This document shows positions 51,960 through 61,106 of a stretch of DNA of 64,000 nucleotides, piece after piece. The DNA lies in NCBI GenBank assembly GCA_004553485.1, contig SFLG01000002.1:1-64000 (forward strand), written 5' to 3'. This DNA comes from Bacteroidales bacterium (GTDB taxonomy: Bacteria; Bacteroidota; Bacteroidia; Bacteroidales; Muribaculaceae). The notes under the pieces are model-generated. The model saw only the letters and a list, made by a program, of their open reading frames with translations. It was not told the origin of the DNA and did no database searches. Each line of letters opens with the position of its first letter. The first letter of the stretch is position 1. The position numbers were made by a program, and so were the translations under genes.

Positions 51960-52496
51960 TTACTTTACCAGTTTTTTGCCTCGGTCGATGGCCTCGCGGT
52001 TGAGGGGGATGAGGTGGTGGTGACGCTCGGGCAGGGTCTTTTCGAGGCCGCGGATGATGGCCTCGTCGGGGATGAGGTTGCGCACTTTGAGCAGAGCGCC
52101 CAACAGCAGCATGTTGTAGGTCTTTGAGTTACCTAAGGCGATGGCCTCGTCGGTGGCGTTGACGGGGACGATGGTGATGTCGGTGCGTGTGGGGGGACGG
52201 TGGATGCCGTAGGGGTCGTAGATGAGGGTGCCTCCGGGTTTGACCTTGCTCTCGAACTTGTCGAGGCTCTGCTGGTTGAGGATGACGGCAGTGTCGTAGC
52301 TGTCGACAATCGGCGACGAGATGGGTTTGTCGCTGACGATTACCGTGACGTTTGCCGTACCGCCGCGCTGCTCGGGGCCGTAGGCGGGCATCCACGTTAC
52401 CTCGCTACCGTTCATCAGTGCTCCGTAGGCAAGAATCTTGCCCATCGACAGCACGCCTTGTCCGCCGAATCCGGCTATGATAATTTCTTCTTTCAT
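51960..52496 (-). CDS. korC: 2-oxoacid:ferredoxin oxidoreductase, gamma subunit
   Basis: The 178-residue protein has the gamma-subunit start EEIIIAGFGGQGVLSMGKILAYGA and the EVTWMPAYGPEQRGGTANVTV block. With the three genes upstream it forms a KorABCD/VorABCD-type enzyme that decarboxylates a 2-oxoacid with CoA and reduces ferredoxin. Substrate (2-oxoglutarate or branched-chain oxoacids) cannot be separated by eye. It is the last gene, 22 nt after the beta subunit, before the terminator at 51777-51816. Confidence 0.9.
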   Translation of the reverse strand: MKEEIIIAGFGGQGVLSMGKILAYGALMNGSEVTWMPAYGPEQRGGTANVTVIVSDKPISSPIVDSYDTAVILNQQSLDKFESKVKPGGTLIYDPYGIHRPPTRTDITIVPVNATDEAIALGNSKTYNMLLLGALLKVRNLIPDEAIIRGLEKTLPERHHHLIPLNREAIDRGKKLVK

Positions 52497-52518
52497 TGTC
52501 GTTAAGGGTTAAGAGTTC

Positions 52519-53298
52519 TTACTGAATGTGAGCGTTTTCGATGTCCTTGAGGTCGCCGAGGGGGTACTTGGCGGTCATGTGCTCCTGCATCCATTTGTTG
52601 GAGTCGGCGGGGCTCATCTTCCAGCCTGAGTTGCATGTCGAAACCACCTCTACCACCGAAGTGCCGTGCTTGGCCTTTGCGTTGAGGAAGGCCTTTTTGA
52701 GGGCGGCTTTTGTCTTGCGCACGGCAGCGGGGGTATGGACGGTCTGGCGGGTGACGTAGCATGTGCCGTCGAGGCCGGCGAGGATGTCGCTGATTTTCAG
52801 GGGATAGCCGTTGAGGTCGGCGCGACGTCCGTAGGGAGTGGTGGCGGTCTTCTGTCCCAGCAGAGTGGTGGGGGCCATCTGGCCGCCGGTCATGCCGTAG
52901 ATGGCGTTGTTGATGAAGACGATGACGATGTCCTCGCCGCGGTTGGCGGCGTGGATGGTCTCGGCGGTGCCGATGGCGGCAAGGTCGCCGTCGCCCTGGT
53001 AGGTGAAGACGACGTTCTCGGGCCACAGGCGGCTGGCGGCGGTGGCGATGGCGGGAGCGCGGCCGTGGGCGGCCTCAATCCAGTCGATGTCGATGTAGTT
53101 GTATGCAAAGACGGCGCATCCTACGGGAGCCACGCCGACGGCGCAGTCTTCGAGACCCAGCTCGGCTATCACTTCGGCGATGAGCTTGTGCACCACGCCG
53201 TGGCTGCAGCCGGGGCAGTAGTGGGTGTTGACGTCGAGCAGCAGGTGCGGGCGTTCGTAAATCTTATTCTCGGGTTTGATAATATCTTGAAGTTCCAT
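52519..53298 (-). CDS. korB: 2-oxoacid:ferredoxin oxidoreductase, beta (TPP) subunit
   Basis: The 259-residue protein binds thiamine diphosphate. CPGCSHGVVHKLIAEV lies near 28-43, and the TPP motif YQGDGDLAAIGTAETIHAANRG, with an Mg-binding asparagine in FINNAIYGMTGGQMAPTT, covers about 95-135. It pairs with the alpha subunit to form the active site. Gap to alpha is 34 nt, to gamma 22 nt. A single CxxC is present, not the extra cluster of pyruvate enzymes. Confidence 0.92.
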   Translation of the reverse strand: MELQDIIKPENKIYERPHLLLDVNTHYCPGCSHGVVHKLIAEVIAELGLEDCAVGVAPVGCAVFAYNYIDIDWIEAAHGRAPAIATAASRLWPENVVFTYQGDGDLAAIGTAETIHAANRGEDIVIVFINNAIYGMTGGQMAPTTLLGQKTATTPYGRRADLNGYPLKISDILAGLDGTCYVTRQTVHTPAAVRKTKAALKKAFLNAKAKHGTSVVEVVSTCNSGWKMSPADSNKWMQEHMTAKYPLGDLKDIENAHIQ

Positions 53299-53332
53299 GA
53301 CGGTTCAGTTTAGGAGGTTGGAGAACAGGCTC

Positions 53333-54421
53333 TTACTTGACGGCATCGGGGAAGTCGGCCTTGAAGGCGTCCATAATCTCGCCCGGGGTGGGAATCATGC
53401 CGCCCATGCGTCCGTAGTGGTAGACGGGCACGCTGCCGTTGACGGCGAGGCGCACGTCCTCGATCATCTGGCCGGCGTTGAGCTCGACGGTAAGTATACC
53501 CTTGACCTGTTTTGACAGCTCGGCGATGCGTGCCGAGCAGAAGGGCCACAGGGTAATGGGGCGCAGCAGGCCGATCTTGAGGCCGCTCTCGCGGGCCTCC
53601 TCGATGGCTTTGAGGGCGATGCGGGCAACGGTGCCGAAGGCGACGATGAGGTACTCGGCGTCGTCGGTGTAATACTCCTGGAAGCGCACCTCGTTCTCGC
53701 TGATTTTGCGGTAGGTCTCCTGCAGGCGCTCGTTGTTCTTCTCCATCGCGGCCGACTCAAGCTCGAGCGAGGTGATGACGTTGCGCTTTTTGCGGCCGTG
53801 CTTGCCGGTGGCGGCCCAGGGGCACTGCTGGCGCACCTCGTCGTCGGTGCGGCGGGGACGGAACTCGGGCAGGCGCACCTTCTCCATCATCTGTCCCACT
53901 ATGCCGTCGGCCAGCAGCATCGCCGGCGTGCGGTATTTGAAGGCAAGGTCCATGCCCAGGCCCACAAAGTCGACCATCTCCTGCACGGTGGCGGGGGAGA
54001 GTACGATAAGGTGGTAGTCGCCGTGGCCGCCGCCCTTGGTGGCCTGGAAATAGTCGGCCTGCGAGGGCTGGATGGTACCCAGGCCGGGGCCGCCGCGCAT
54101 GACGTTGATAATCAGAGCCGGCAGCTCGGCGCCGGCGATGTAGCTTATGCCTTCCTGTTTGAGCGAGACACCGGGGCTCGACGACGATGTCATCACCTTT
54201 TTACCGGTGGAGGCGCCGCCGTAGACCATATTGATAGCGGCGACCTCGCTTTCGGCCTGGAGCACCACCATTCCGGTGGTCTCCCAGGGCATAAGGGCCT
54301 CGAGGGTCTCGAGCACCTCGCTCTGCGGGGTGATGGGATAGCCGAAGTAGCCGTCGAAGCCGTAGCGTATGGCAGCGTGGGCAATAGCCTCGTTGCCTTT
54401 CATAAGTTTTATTTCTTCCAT
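53333..54421 (-). CDS. korA: 2-oxoacid:ferredoxin oxidoreductase, alpha subunit
   Basis: The 362-residue alpha subunit has KGNEAIAHAAIRYGFDGYFGYPITPQSE at the start, SSSPGVSLKQEGISYIAGAELPALI near 82-106 and NVMRGGPGLGTIQPSQADYFQ, all typical. C-terminal domain II begins near 245. In genome annotations of relatives it is often called VorB (3-methyl-2-oxobutanoate type). It follows the ferredoxin-type subunit by 33 nt in the order delta, alpha, beta, gamma. Confidence 0.92.
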   Translation of the reverse strand: MEEIKLMKGNEAIAHAAIRYGFDGYFGYPITPQSEVLETLEALMPWETTGMVVLQAESEVAAINMVYGGASTGKKVMTSSSSPGVSLKQEGISYIAGAELPALIINVMRGGPGLGTIQPSQADYFQATKGGGHGDYHLIVLSPATVQEMVDFVGLGMDLAFKYRTPAMLLADGIVGQMMEKVRLPEFRPRRTDDEVRQQCPWAATGKHGRKKRNVITSLELESAAMEKNNERLQETYRKISENEVRFQEYYTDDAEYLIVAFGTVARIALKAIEEARESGLKIGLLRPITLWPFCSARIAELSKQVKGILTVELNAGQMIEDVRLAVNGSVPVYHYGRMGGMIPTPGEIMDAFKADFPDAVK

Positions 54422-54454
54422 GTCAGCGAAATTTTTTTTCGGGAGAGAGAGATT

Positions 54455-54685
54455 TTATTTTTCCACCACGCGGTATACCTCGATGCAGGCGTCGGGGCAA
54501 ACGAGGGCGCACGAGCCGCAGCCGATGCACTTTTCGGGGTGGGCCATAAAGGCGTAGTGATAGCCGCGGTCGTTGACCTCCTTGGGCTGCAGCAACAATG
54601 TGTCGGTGGGACAGGCCACCACGCACAGCTCGCAACCCTTGCAGCGGTCGCGATCAACAGTAACAGCACCTGAAATTTTAACCAT
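54455..54685 (-). CDS. korD: 4Fe-4S ferredoxin-type subunit of the 2-oxoacid oxidoreductase
   Basis: The 76-residue protein has two 4Fe-4S motifs, CKGCELCVVACP and CIGCGSCALVCPDAC, in the usual order. It carries electrons from the TPP site to free ferredoxin. It is the first gene of the four-gene operon, with a promoter at 54781-54810. Length is normal for the delta subunit. Confidence 0.93.
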   Translation of the reverse strand: MVKISGAVTVDRDRCKGCELCVVACPTDTLLLQPKEVNDRGYHYAFMAHPEKCIGCGSCALVCPDACIEVYRVVEK

Positions 54686-54780
54686 ATCTGTCAGTATTAG
54701 GGATTAGAGAGTTTTTGTCAGTTTATTGGATTTAGGCATGGCGCGGAGCCTCAGCCCCGCTCATATCAATATGACACTTG

Positions 54781-54810
54781 CAAATATACGTAATATTGCC
54801 AAAAAAACAA
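54781..54810 (-). promoter_or_regulatory. Bacteroidota-type promoter for the kor operon
   Basis: TTG (54808-54810), 19-nt spacer, TATATTTG (54781-54788) on the minus strand, about 96 nt before korD. Confidence 0.6.
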
Positions 54811-54856
54811 ATTGTTTAACACGTAAGGCCTGTCAGACGTTAACATCAAAGGTCGG

Positions 54857-55303
54857 TCAGTAGTATTTTACGTCGATGGTTTCGTATGTGGAAGATGACA
54901 ACCGGTAACCGTATCTGGACGCTTCCTGGCGCAAATCGCGCATGTCACGCTGGACTTTTCGAAGGTTCTGAATCATGCCTTGGATGGCAACCTGGCTGTC
55001 TTGCCGGCGATAAACATATCCGCGGGTAGTATTGCCGTTACTATCCACAAGTTTGGTCGTTATGGAGTTGTAAATGTCAGCGGCCTGGTTGGCGTAGCGG
55101 TTGTATGTGTTTTGGTACCATTCCTGGCTCATATGGCCGCTGTTGGACGACTGTCCGGCTCCGTTTGGATTTCCGTAGGATGGGTTCACGGGCATTGTGA
55201 CTGAACCGCCTCCTGAGGATTTCGGTGAACCGACATAGGTGGACTTGGTAACACTGCTGCCGGGTGTAACGCGATTATAGACATATACTTTGTCGTTTAC
55301 CAC
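54857..55303 (-). CDS. Orphan Ser/Gly/Asn-rich small protein
   Basis: I do not recognise this 148-residue protein. Its first 60 residues are rich in Gly, Ser, Asn and Val (TPGSSVTKSTY, GGGSVTMPVNPSYGNPNG), and the second half is helical and polar (QAADIYNSITTKL, IQNLRKVQRDMRDLRQEAS), ending in a Tyr-rich tail. No signal peptide is seen from the GTG at 55303. The same frame stays open about 40 nt further upstream with FVVNNVVV, but without an ATG. A promoter box just upstream suggests it is expressed. Base composition is more AT-rich than its neighbours, so transfer is possible. A secreted or surface protein with a missed start is one option. Confidence 0.5.
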   Translation of the reverse strand: MVNDKVYVYNRVTPGSSVTKSTYVGSPKSSGGGSVTMPVNPSYGNPNGAGQSSNSGHMSQEWYQNTYNRYANQAADIYNSITTKLVDSNGNTTRGYVYRRQDSQVAIQGMIQNLRKVQRDMRDLRQEASRYGYRLSSSTYETIDVKYY

Positions 55304-55341
55304 TACATTATTGACAACGAATATTCTTTTGGTTACACCTG

Positions 55342-55349
55342 CAAAGATA
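55342..55349 (-). promoter_or_regulatory. Possible -7 box for the orphan gene
   Basis: TATCTTTG on the minus strand fits TAnnTTTG. A TTG lies about 24 nt upstream, slightly too far. The gene start at 55303 is 39 nt downstream. Confidence 0.35.
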
Positions 55350-55386
55350 GTATTATTTCATAATTTACCCTTGCAAAATGTGAAAA

Positions 55387-55420
55387 ATCCATTGTTTTAG
55401 ATCATCCATTGTTTTAAATC
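55387..55420. repeat. 17-nt tandem duplication
   Basis: ATCCATTGTTTTAGATC (55387-55403) is directly followed by ATCCATTGTTTTAAATC (55404-55420), one difference. It lies between the SulP gene and the orphan gene. Confidence 0.8.
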
Positions 55421-55466
55421 ATCATAGGTGATGAAACGACGGACAAGGGAAGATATGTGCAGTCGG

Positions 55467-57194
55467 TCAGACTGCCGGGAGGCGTGACGTGGCGGCGGAG
55501 AGCCGGGCGCCAGCTATGTCGTTGGCGACGATGACGGCCCGCGAGATGTGGTCGCAGATGTGGGCGTCGTCAATCAGGCGGTCTATGCCGGCGGCGTGCA
55601 GTGAGGCGCGTACGCCGGGACGCACGCCGGATAGGACGATGAGAATGCCCTCGGAGTGCGACGACTCGATGAGCAGTTTGAGGTTGTGTATGCCGGTGGA
55701 GTCGATGAAAGGTACCTTGCGCATGCGTATTATGCGCACCACCGGCTTATGCCGGGGCGTCACTCGCATCATCTCGTCAAACTTTGTTGCGGCGCCGAAG
55801 AAGAAGGGACCGTCAATCTCGTATACCGACACACCGGGTTTGAGGTTGAGCACTTCGTGACGGGACAGGTCGGTGTCCTCGGCGGCATCGAGCTGTTCGC
55901 CGTAGACCTTGATGGTGGTGTTTTCGGTGACACGGCGCACAAACATCACCACGGCCAGCAGCAGACCAAGCTCGATGGCGATGGTGAGGTTGAAGACGAC
56001 GGTGAGCAAAAACGTCACCAGCATTACCGAAAGGTCGCCCTTGGGGTTGTGTATCATGTCTACAACGGTGCGCCATCCGCTCATGTTGTAGCTCACCATA
56101 ATAAGTACTGCGGCCAGGCACGACATCGGCACCATGTTTATAAGGGGCATGGCGAACATGAATACCCCCAGCAGCACCAGTGCGTGCACAAGGCCTGCCA
56201 CGGGTGTCTTGCCGCCGTTGGTGATGTTGGTCATGGTGCGTGCGATGGCGCCGGTAACGGGAATTCCGCCGAAAACGGGCACCACGATGTTTGCCAGCCC
56301 TTGTCCCATGAGTTCGGTGTTGCAGTTGGTGCGGTCGCCGGTGCGGCCGTCGGCTACGGTGGCGCTTAGCAGGCTCTCGATGGCGCCGAGCATGGCGATG
56401 GTGAAGGCCGAGGGAAGCAGCAGGTTCACCGTCTGCATATCAAAGCCCGGAGTGGCGATGTGCGGCAAAGAGGGCGACAGATTGCCGAAGCGGTCGCCGA
56501 TGGTCTCGATGCCGTCCACGCCCCCGAACTCGCGCATCAGCCATGTCAGCAGTGTCACTGCGACGATGGCAGTGAGCGCTCCGGGCAGTTTTTGGGAAAT
56601 TCTGGGCGTGATGATGTTGATTGCCAGGGCAAGCAGGCCGACGCATAGCGTGGCTATGTCAAGCGAGCCTGAATTTGCCAGATATACCCCCCACTTGCCG
56701 ACAAAGTCGCCGGGCACCTCGCCGCTGATGTCCAGTCCGAAGAAATCGGGCATCTGTGTCGAGAAGATTGTGAGGGCTATGCCGGCCGTAAAGCCCACAA
56801 CGATGGGGTAGGGTATGAACTTGATTATCGTTCCCAGCCTGAACAGCCCCATCAGCAGCAATATGCATCCGGCCATGAAGGTGGCCATAGCCAGACCAGT
56901 CAGCCCGTAGAGCTGTATGATGTTGTAGATGATGACTATGAACGCGCCGGTGGGGCCGCCTATCTGCACCGAGTTGCCGCCGAAGGCGCTGACGATGAAG
57001 CCGCCGATAACGGCCGTCACCAGACCCACCGTTGGGCTGACGCCGCTGGCAATCGCGAAAGCGATGGCCAGTGGCAGAGCCACTATGCCCACTACGATAC
57101 CCGCAATCAAATCTTTGCGGAACTTGTCCATGCTGTAATTACGGCATGCCATTATAATCGCCGGATGAAAATCCGGCTGTCCGATTATTTTCAT
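55467..57194 (-). CDS. SulP-family inorganic anion transporter with STAS domain
   Basis: The 575-residue protein (ATG 57194) has about 11-14 membrane helices up to about 410 and a cytoplasmic STAS domain from about 440 to 560 with FIDSTGIHNLKLLIE. The N-terminal DLIAGIVVGIVALPLAIAFAIASG and GGFIVSAFGGNSVQIGGPTGAF blocks are characteristic of the SulP (SLC26) family, which moves sulfate, bicarbonate or other anions. Which anion cannot be read here. The start at 57194 is preferred over TTG 57200. It has a good promoter and runs divergently from the calcium ATPase. Confidence 0.9.
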   Translation of the reverse strand: MKIIGQPDFHPAIIMACRNYSMDKFRKDLIAGIVVGIVALPLAIAFAIASGVSPTVGLVTAVIGGFIVSAFGGNSVQIGGPTGAFIVIIYNIIQLYGLTGLAMATFMAGCILLLMGLFRLGTIIKFIPYPIVVGFTAGIALTIFSTQMPDFFGLDISGEVPGDFVGKWGVYLANSGSLDIATLCVGLLALAINIITPRISQKLPGALTAIVAVTLLTWLMREFGGVDGIETIGDRFGNLSPSLPHIATPGFDMQTVNLLLPSAFTIAMLGAIESLLSATVADGRTGDRTNCNTELMGQGLANIVVPVFGGIPVTGAIARTMTNITNGGKTPVAGLVHALVLLGVFMFAMPLINMVPMSCLAAVLIMVSYNMSGWRTVVDMIHNPKGDLSVMLVTFLLTVVFNLTIAIELGLLLAVVMFVRRVTENTTIKVYGEQLDAAEDTDLSRHEVLNLKPGVSVYEIDGPFFFGAATKFDEMMRVTPRHKPVVRIIRMRKVPFIDSTGIHNLKLLIESSHSEGILIVLSGVRPGVRASLHAAGIDRLIDDAHICDHISRAVIVANDIAGARLSAATSRLPAV

Positions 57195-57576
57195 AAACAA
57201 TCTTTTTTGTGCGGGGAGGTGTCAGAGTCGCTGTATCATTACAGCCCTCCCCCGTTTTACCTTAAATCTGAAATCGGGTGCAAAATTACTAATTTATGTT
57301 AACACCACCAAACGGAGTGGCGTTCCGGCAGATGTCCATCACCTAAGAGTTTGTTTAAACAAGCTTTAATATGCAATCGGTTATCGCTCCGGATGTCCAA
57401 CGGCTGATACCGTTCAACCGTAGTGAAGTATACCGCAGCCTGCCCGTTAACTAATTTTAGTGTGTCCGGGACATGGATGCTACGGCATGACGGCTTGTGT
57501 GTGTCGCCGTTTTTTGTTTCCTTTGCATCGTAATAACTGACACGTAGAGAATAACAAACACAAACAAATAGGATAA
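57195..57576. other. 382-bp divergent intergenic region (SulP / calcium ATPase)
   Basis: No gene is supported. It contains the SulP promoter (57281-57311), a 12-bp palindrome TTGTTTAAACAA (57351-57362) that could be an operator, and a short hairpin with a T tract (57490-57516) about 60 nt before the ATPase start that could attenuate it. The ATPase promoter itself could not be placed. Confidence 0.5.
57281..57311 (-). promoter_or_regulatory. Bacteroidota-type promoter for the SulP gene
   Basis: TTG (57309-57311), 20-nt spacer, TAATTTTG (57281-57288) on the minus strand, about 87 nt before the start. Confidence 0.65.
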
Positions 57577-60429
57577 ATGAGCCAGAACGATAGGTATCAG
57601 GGGCTTAGCGAGGCACAAGTGGCCGAGAGCCGCAAACGCTACGGCGCCAATGTGCTGACGCCGCCGGCGCCGACGCCCTGGTGGAAGGAATTTCTGGAAA
57701 AATTTTCGGATCCGCTGATTGTCATTCTGCTTGTCGCCGGCGTGCTGTCGGTGGGCATCGCTGTATATGAATATGTGTGGCTGGGCGACGACTGGAAGGT
57801 CTTTTTCGAGCCCATAGGCATCTTTGTGGCCATTTTCCTGGCCACGGGGCTGTCCTTCTTCTTTGAGGAGCGCGCCAACAAGGCGTTCAAAATTCTCAAC
57901 AAGGTCAGCGACGACGAGCCGGTGGAGGTGTTCCGCGACGGCTTTGTCCGCGATGTCCCCCGCCGCGACGTGGTGGTGGGCGACATAGTGTCGCTGCACA
58001 CCGGCGACGAAATTCCGGCCGACGGCAAGCTGCTCGACGCCGTCACGCTCAGCGTGGACGAGTCGACCCTCACCGGCGAGCCCATCAGCCACAAAAGCAT
58101 ACGTCCCGAGGACTTCGACCCCGACGCCACCTATCCCGTCGACCACGTGCTGCGCGGCACAAGGGTGATGGAGGGCCACGGAGTGATGGAGGTGCTGAAG
58201 GTGGGCGACGCCACCGAGTCGGGCAAAGTCTTCAAGGAGGCGCAGATTGACGACTCGGTAAAGACGCCGCTCGACAAGCAGCTTGCGCGCCTCGCCGCCA
58301 TCATCACCGACGGCAGCTACATCGTCGCCGCCCTCGTCATCGTGGGCCAGCTCATCCACTTCCTGGGCTGGGGTGCCTGGCAGGCGTGGACGGTTGTGGT
58401 GCCCGTGTCGCTGTTCTTCTGTCTGGTGATGACAAAGTTCAAGAGCTGGCCCAAGACCGCACGCGTCTTTACTATAGCGCTCTGCCTGGTGCTGTTTATG
58501 GCAACGATATGCGGTGTCTTCGCCCTCATCAATCCCGGTGCCGGCAACGTGGCCTGGTCGTCGCTGTTCGCCCATACGCTGAAGACGCTGATGGTGGCCG
58601 TGACGCTGATAGTCGTAGCCGTGCCCGAAGGTCTGCCCATGGCCGTCACCCTGTCGCTGGCCTACAGCATGAGCCGTATGCTCAAGACCAACAACCTTGT
58701 GCGCAAGATGCACGCCTGCGAGACCATGGGTGCCACCACCGTCATCTGCACCGACAAGACGGGCACGCTCACCCAAAACCGCATGCAGGTTGCCCACACC
58801 GACTTCTTCGGCCATCCGTCCGACGAGGCGCTCTACGAGGGCATCGCCGTCAATTCGACCGCCTGGCTCGACAAGTCGGGCGACACGCCCAAGGTGCTCG
58901 GCAACCCCACCGAGGGCGCGCTGCTGCTGTGGCTCGAGAGCCGCGGGGCCGACTATGCCGCTCTGCGTGCCGGCGCCACGCGCGTCGAGGAGCTGCCCTT
59001 CACCACCGAGCGCAAGTATATGGCCACCGTCGTTACCTCGGCGACGGGCAAAAAGATATTATATGTGAAAGGCGCGCCCGAGATTGTCTTTGGCATGTGC
59101 GCCGACACCTGCGGCGTCACGGCAGCCGAAATCAACGCCCGCCTGGAGACATACCAGAACCGCGCCATGCGCACCTTGGGCTTTGCCTATCAGGAGCTTG
59201 CCGACGGTGACGTCACCATCGCCGACGGCAAGGTTGTGGCCGACAGACTCGTCTTCCTCGGCATCGTCGCCATCTCGGACCCGGTCCGCGCCGATGTCCC
59301 CGACGCCGTGCGCGAGGTGCTCGACGCCGGCATAAAAATCAAGATTGTCACCGGCGACACCCCCGGCACGGCCAAGGAGATAGGGCGCCAGATCGGCCTG
59401 TGGAACGACGCCGGCGACGGCGACGCCAACATCATCACCGGCCCCGAGCTTGCCGCCCTCAGCGACGACGAGCTGCGGCGCCGCGTGGGTCAGCTCAAGA
59501 TCATCGCCCGCGCCCGCCCGCTGGACAAAAAACGCCTTGTCGAGGCCCTGCAGGCCGGCGGCGAGGTAGTGGCCGTCACCGGCGACGGCACCAACGACGC
59601 CCCGGCGCTGAAAACGGCACAGGTGGGCCTGTCGATGGGCGACGGAACGTCTGTGGCAAAAGAAGCCTCGGACATCACCATCATCGACAACTCCTTCGCG
59701 TCGATAGGCCGCGCCGTCATGTGGGGCCGCTCGCTGTACCAGAACATCCAGCGCTTCCTGCTCTTCCAGCTCACCGTCAACGTTGCCGCGTGCCTGCTCG
59801 TGCTCTTTGGCTCGTTCATCGGCACCGAGTCGCCCCTGACGGTGACGCAGATGCTGTGGGTAAACCTCATCATGGACACCTTCGGCGCTATGGCCCTTGC
59901 CTCGCTGCCCCCGTCCGAGAGGGTGATGAAGGACAAGCCGCGCGACCGGCGCGCCTCGATACTCACCCGGCCCATGCTGGGCGAGCTCTTCGGGGTGGGC
60001 ACGTTCTTCTTCGCCATTACGCTGGGCTTTTACTGCATCTTCAACGTCACCGACGTCACCTCCATCCCGCAGATGTTCAGCGCGCCGCCCAAGGTCGAAA
60101 TCGGCCTCACGGCCTACGAGATGACGCTGCTGTTCTCGATTTTTGTGTGGACGCACTTCTGGTACATGTTCGACGCCCGCTGCTTCGAGACCGGCGAGAG
60201 CATCTTCAGAGTGCACATGAGCCAGGGCTTCTGGACTATCGTGGCCATCATCGTCTTTGGCCAGCTGTTCATTACCGAAGTCGCCTACGAGTTCTTCAAT
60301 GTCAGCCCCATGCTGCACACCATCGACTGGCACTTCAACCCCACCGGCACGCTCGACCTGGTCATCATCATCGCCGCCTCGTCGCTTGTGCTGTGGGCGC
60401 GCGAGCTCTACCTGCTGACAAAGAAATAG
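57577..60429 (+). CDS. Calcium-translocating P-type ATPase (PMCA type)
   Basis: The 950-residue pump has an N-terminal cation-ATPase domain (YQGLSEAQVAESRKRYG), an actuator domain with TGEP at 166-169 and the VPEGLP motif at 349-354 in helix 4. Phosphorylated Asp393 lies in CTDKTGTLTQN, with TGDGTNDAP near 668-676 and a C-terminal set of helices. The PMCA-type VPEGLPMAVTLSLAYSM helix points to Ca2+ export across the inner membrane. A cytoplasm-facing insert between helices 3 and 4 (KFKSWPKTARV) is slightly long, so the protein is larger than many. It runs alone and is followed by rpiB. Confidence 0.92.
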   Translation: MSQNDRYQGLSEAQVAESRKRYGANVLTPPAPTPWWKEFLEKFSDPLIVILLVAGVLSVGIAVYEYVWLGDDWKVFFEPIGIFVAIFLATGLSFFFEERANKAFKILNKVSDDEPVEVFRDGFVRDVPRRDVVVGDIVSLHTGDEIPADGKLLDAVTLSVDESTLTGEPISHKSIRPEDFDPDATYPVDHVLRGTRVMEGHGVMEVLKVGDATESGKVFKEAQIDDSVKTPLDKQLARLAAIITDGSYIVAALVIVGQLIHFLGWGAWQAWTVVVPVSLFFCLVMTKFKSWPKTARVFTIALCLVLFMATICGVFALINPGAGNVAWSSLFAHTLKTLMVAVTLIVVAVPEGLPMAVTLSLAYSMSRMLKTNNLVRKMHACETMGATTVICTDKTGTLTQNRMQVAHTDFFGHPSDEALYEGIAVNSTAWLDKSGDTPKVLGNPTEGALLLWLESRGADYAALRAGATRVEELPFTTERKYMATVVTSATGKKILYVKGAPEIVFGMCADTCGVTAAEINARLETYQNRAMRTLGFAYQELADGDVTIADGKVVADRLVFLGIVAISDPVRADVPDAVREVLDAGIKIKIVTGDTPGTAKEIGRQIGLWNDAGDGDANIITGPELAALSDDELRRRVGQLKIIARARPLDKKRLVEALQAGGEVVAVTGDGTNDAPALKTAQVGLSMGDGTSVAKEASDITIIDNSFASIGRAVMWGRSLYQNIQRFLLFQLTVNVAACLLVLFGSFIGTESPLTVTQMLWVNLIMDTFGAMALASLPPSERVMKDKPRDRRASILTRPMLGELFGVGTFFFAITLGFYCIFNVTDVTSIPQMFSAPPKVEIGLTAYEMTLLFSIFVWTHFWYMFDARCFETGESIFRVHMSQGFWTIVAIIVFGQLFITEVAYEFFNVSPMLHTIDWHFNPTGTLDLVIIIAASSLVLWARELYLLTKK

Positions 60430-60481
60430 CCGTCGGGCAAAAAAAATTGTCCCGCAAGAGCATTTTTGGCCGTTTTAGTGT

Positions 60482-60489
60482 TATCTTTG
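60482..60489 (+). promoter_or_regulatory. Probable -7 box of rpiB
   Basis: TATCTTTG matches TAnnTTTG 86 nt before the rpiB ATG; the nearest TTG is 13 nt upstream, closer than usual. Confidence 0.4.
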
Positions 60490-60508
60490 CAGAAAGGTAA
60501 AGAGCCCA

Positions 60509-60544
60509 ATAACTCTGATACCTCTTATACCTCTTATACCCCCC
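60509..60544. repeat. Tandem array with 9-nt period (four units)
   Basis: ATAACTCTG, ATACCTCTT, ATACCTCTT, ATACCCCCC follow one another between the -7 box and the rpiB start, so the array would lie in the transcript leader. Confidence 0.75.
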
Positions 60545-60575
60545 TTCCATCGACTAACATAACTCACATACCACT

Positions 60576-61028
60576 ATGTCAATACTTAAACCCGGAGTTC
60601 CGGTAGGCCTCTGCAGCGACCACGCCGGATTTGAACTCAAAAGTATTATCGAAGGCTACCTGACTGCCGCCGGCATCGAATACAAGGATTACGGCACCGA
60701 CTCGACAGCGTCGGTTGACTATCCCGACTTCGCCCATCCTCTCGCCCGCGCCGTAGAGGCCGGCGAGGTCTATCCCGGCATCGCCATGTGCGGCACCGGC
60801 CAGGGCATGGCCATCACCCTCAATAAGCACCAGGGTGTGCGCGCCGCTCTGTGCTGGGACGTCGAGATAGCACGTCTGGCTCGCGAGCACAACAACGCCA
60901 ACGTGCTTGTCATGCCCGCCCGTTTCACCAGCCCCGAATACGCCATCTCGATGCTCGAGGTCTTCCTCAACACCGAGTTTGCCGGTGGCCGCCATCAGCA
61001 CCGCATCGACAAGATTTCCGTTAAGTGA
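60576..61028 (+). CDS. rpiB: Ribose-5-phosphate isomerase B
   Basis: RpiB interconverts ribose 5-phosphate and ribulose 5-phosphate in the pentose phosphate pathway. The 150-residue protein has CSDHAGFELK at 13-22 with the acid-base Asp-His pair, DYPDFAHPLA at 48-57 and IAMCGTGQGMAI at 69-80 with the base Cys72. ATG 60576 is used. Length fits. A hairpin behind it may end the transcript, and a TamB-like gene follows in the same direction after 277 nt. Confidence 0.95.
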   Translation: MSILKPGVPVGLCSDHAGFELKSIIEGYLTAAGIEYKDYGTDSTASVDYPDFAHPLARAVEAGEVYPGIAMCGTGQGMAITLNKHQGVRAALCWDVEIARLAREHNNANVLVMPARFTSPEYAISMLEVFLNTEFAGGRHQHRIDKISVK

Positions 61029-61059
61029 GTCCCGGCCCCGGCCCGCAAACAACATTCTG

Positions 61060-61105
61060 CCGTAACCTGACATCCGCAATCCGGGTGTCGGGTTATTACG
61101 GTTTT
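61060..61105 (+). terminator. Possible terminator behind rpiB
   Basis: CCGTAA at 61060-61065 pairs with TTACGG at 61096-61101 with further interrupted pairing inside, followed by TTTTA. The stem is imperfect. Confidence 0.4.
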
Positions 61106-61106
61106 A

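Noticed and set aside
57351..57362. A called operator at TTGTTTAAACAA
   Set aside because: A 12-bp AT palindrome alone is too weak evidence; it is only mentioned in the intergenic entry.
57457..58815. 452-codon antisense frame at the calcium ATPase start
   Set aside because: His/Gly-rich shadow of the ATPase gene, no family motif.
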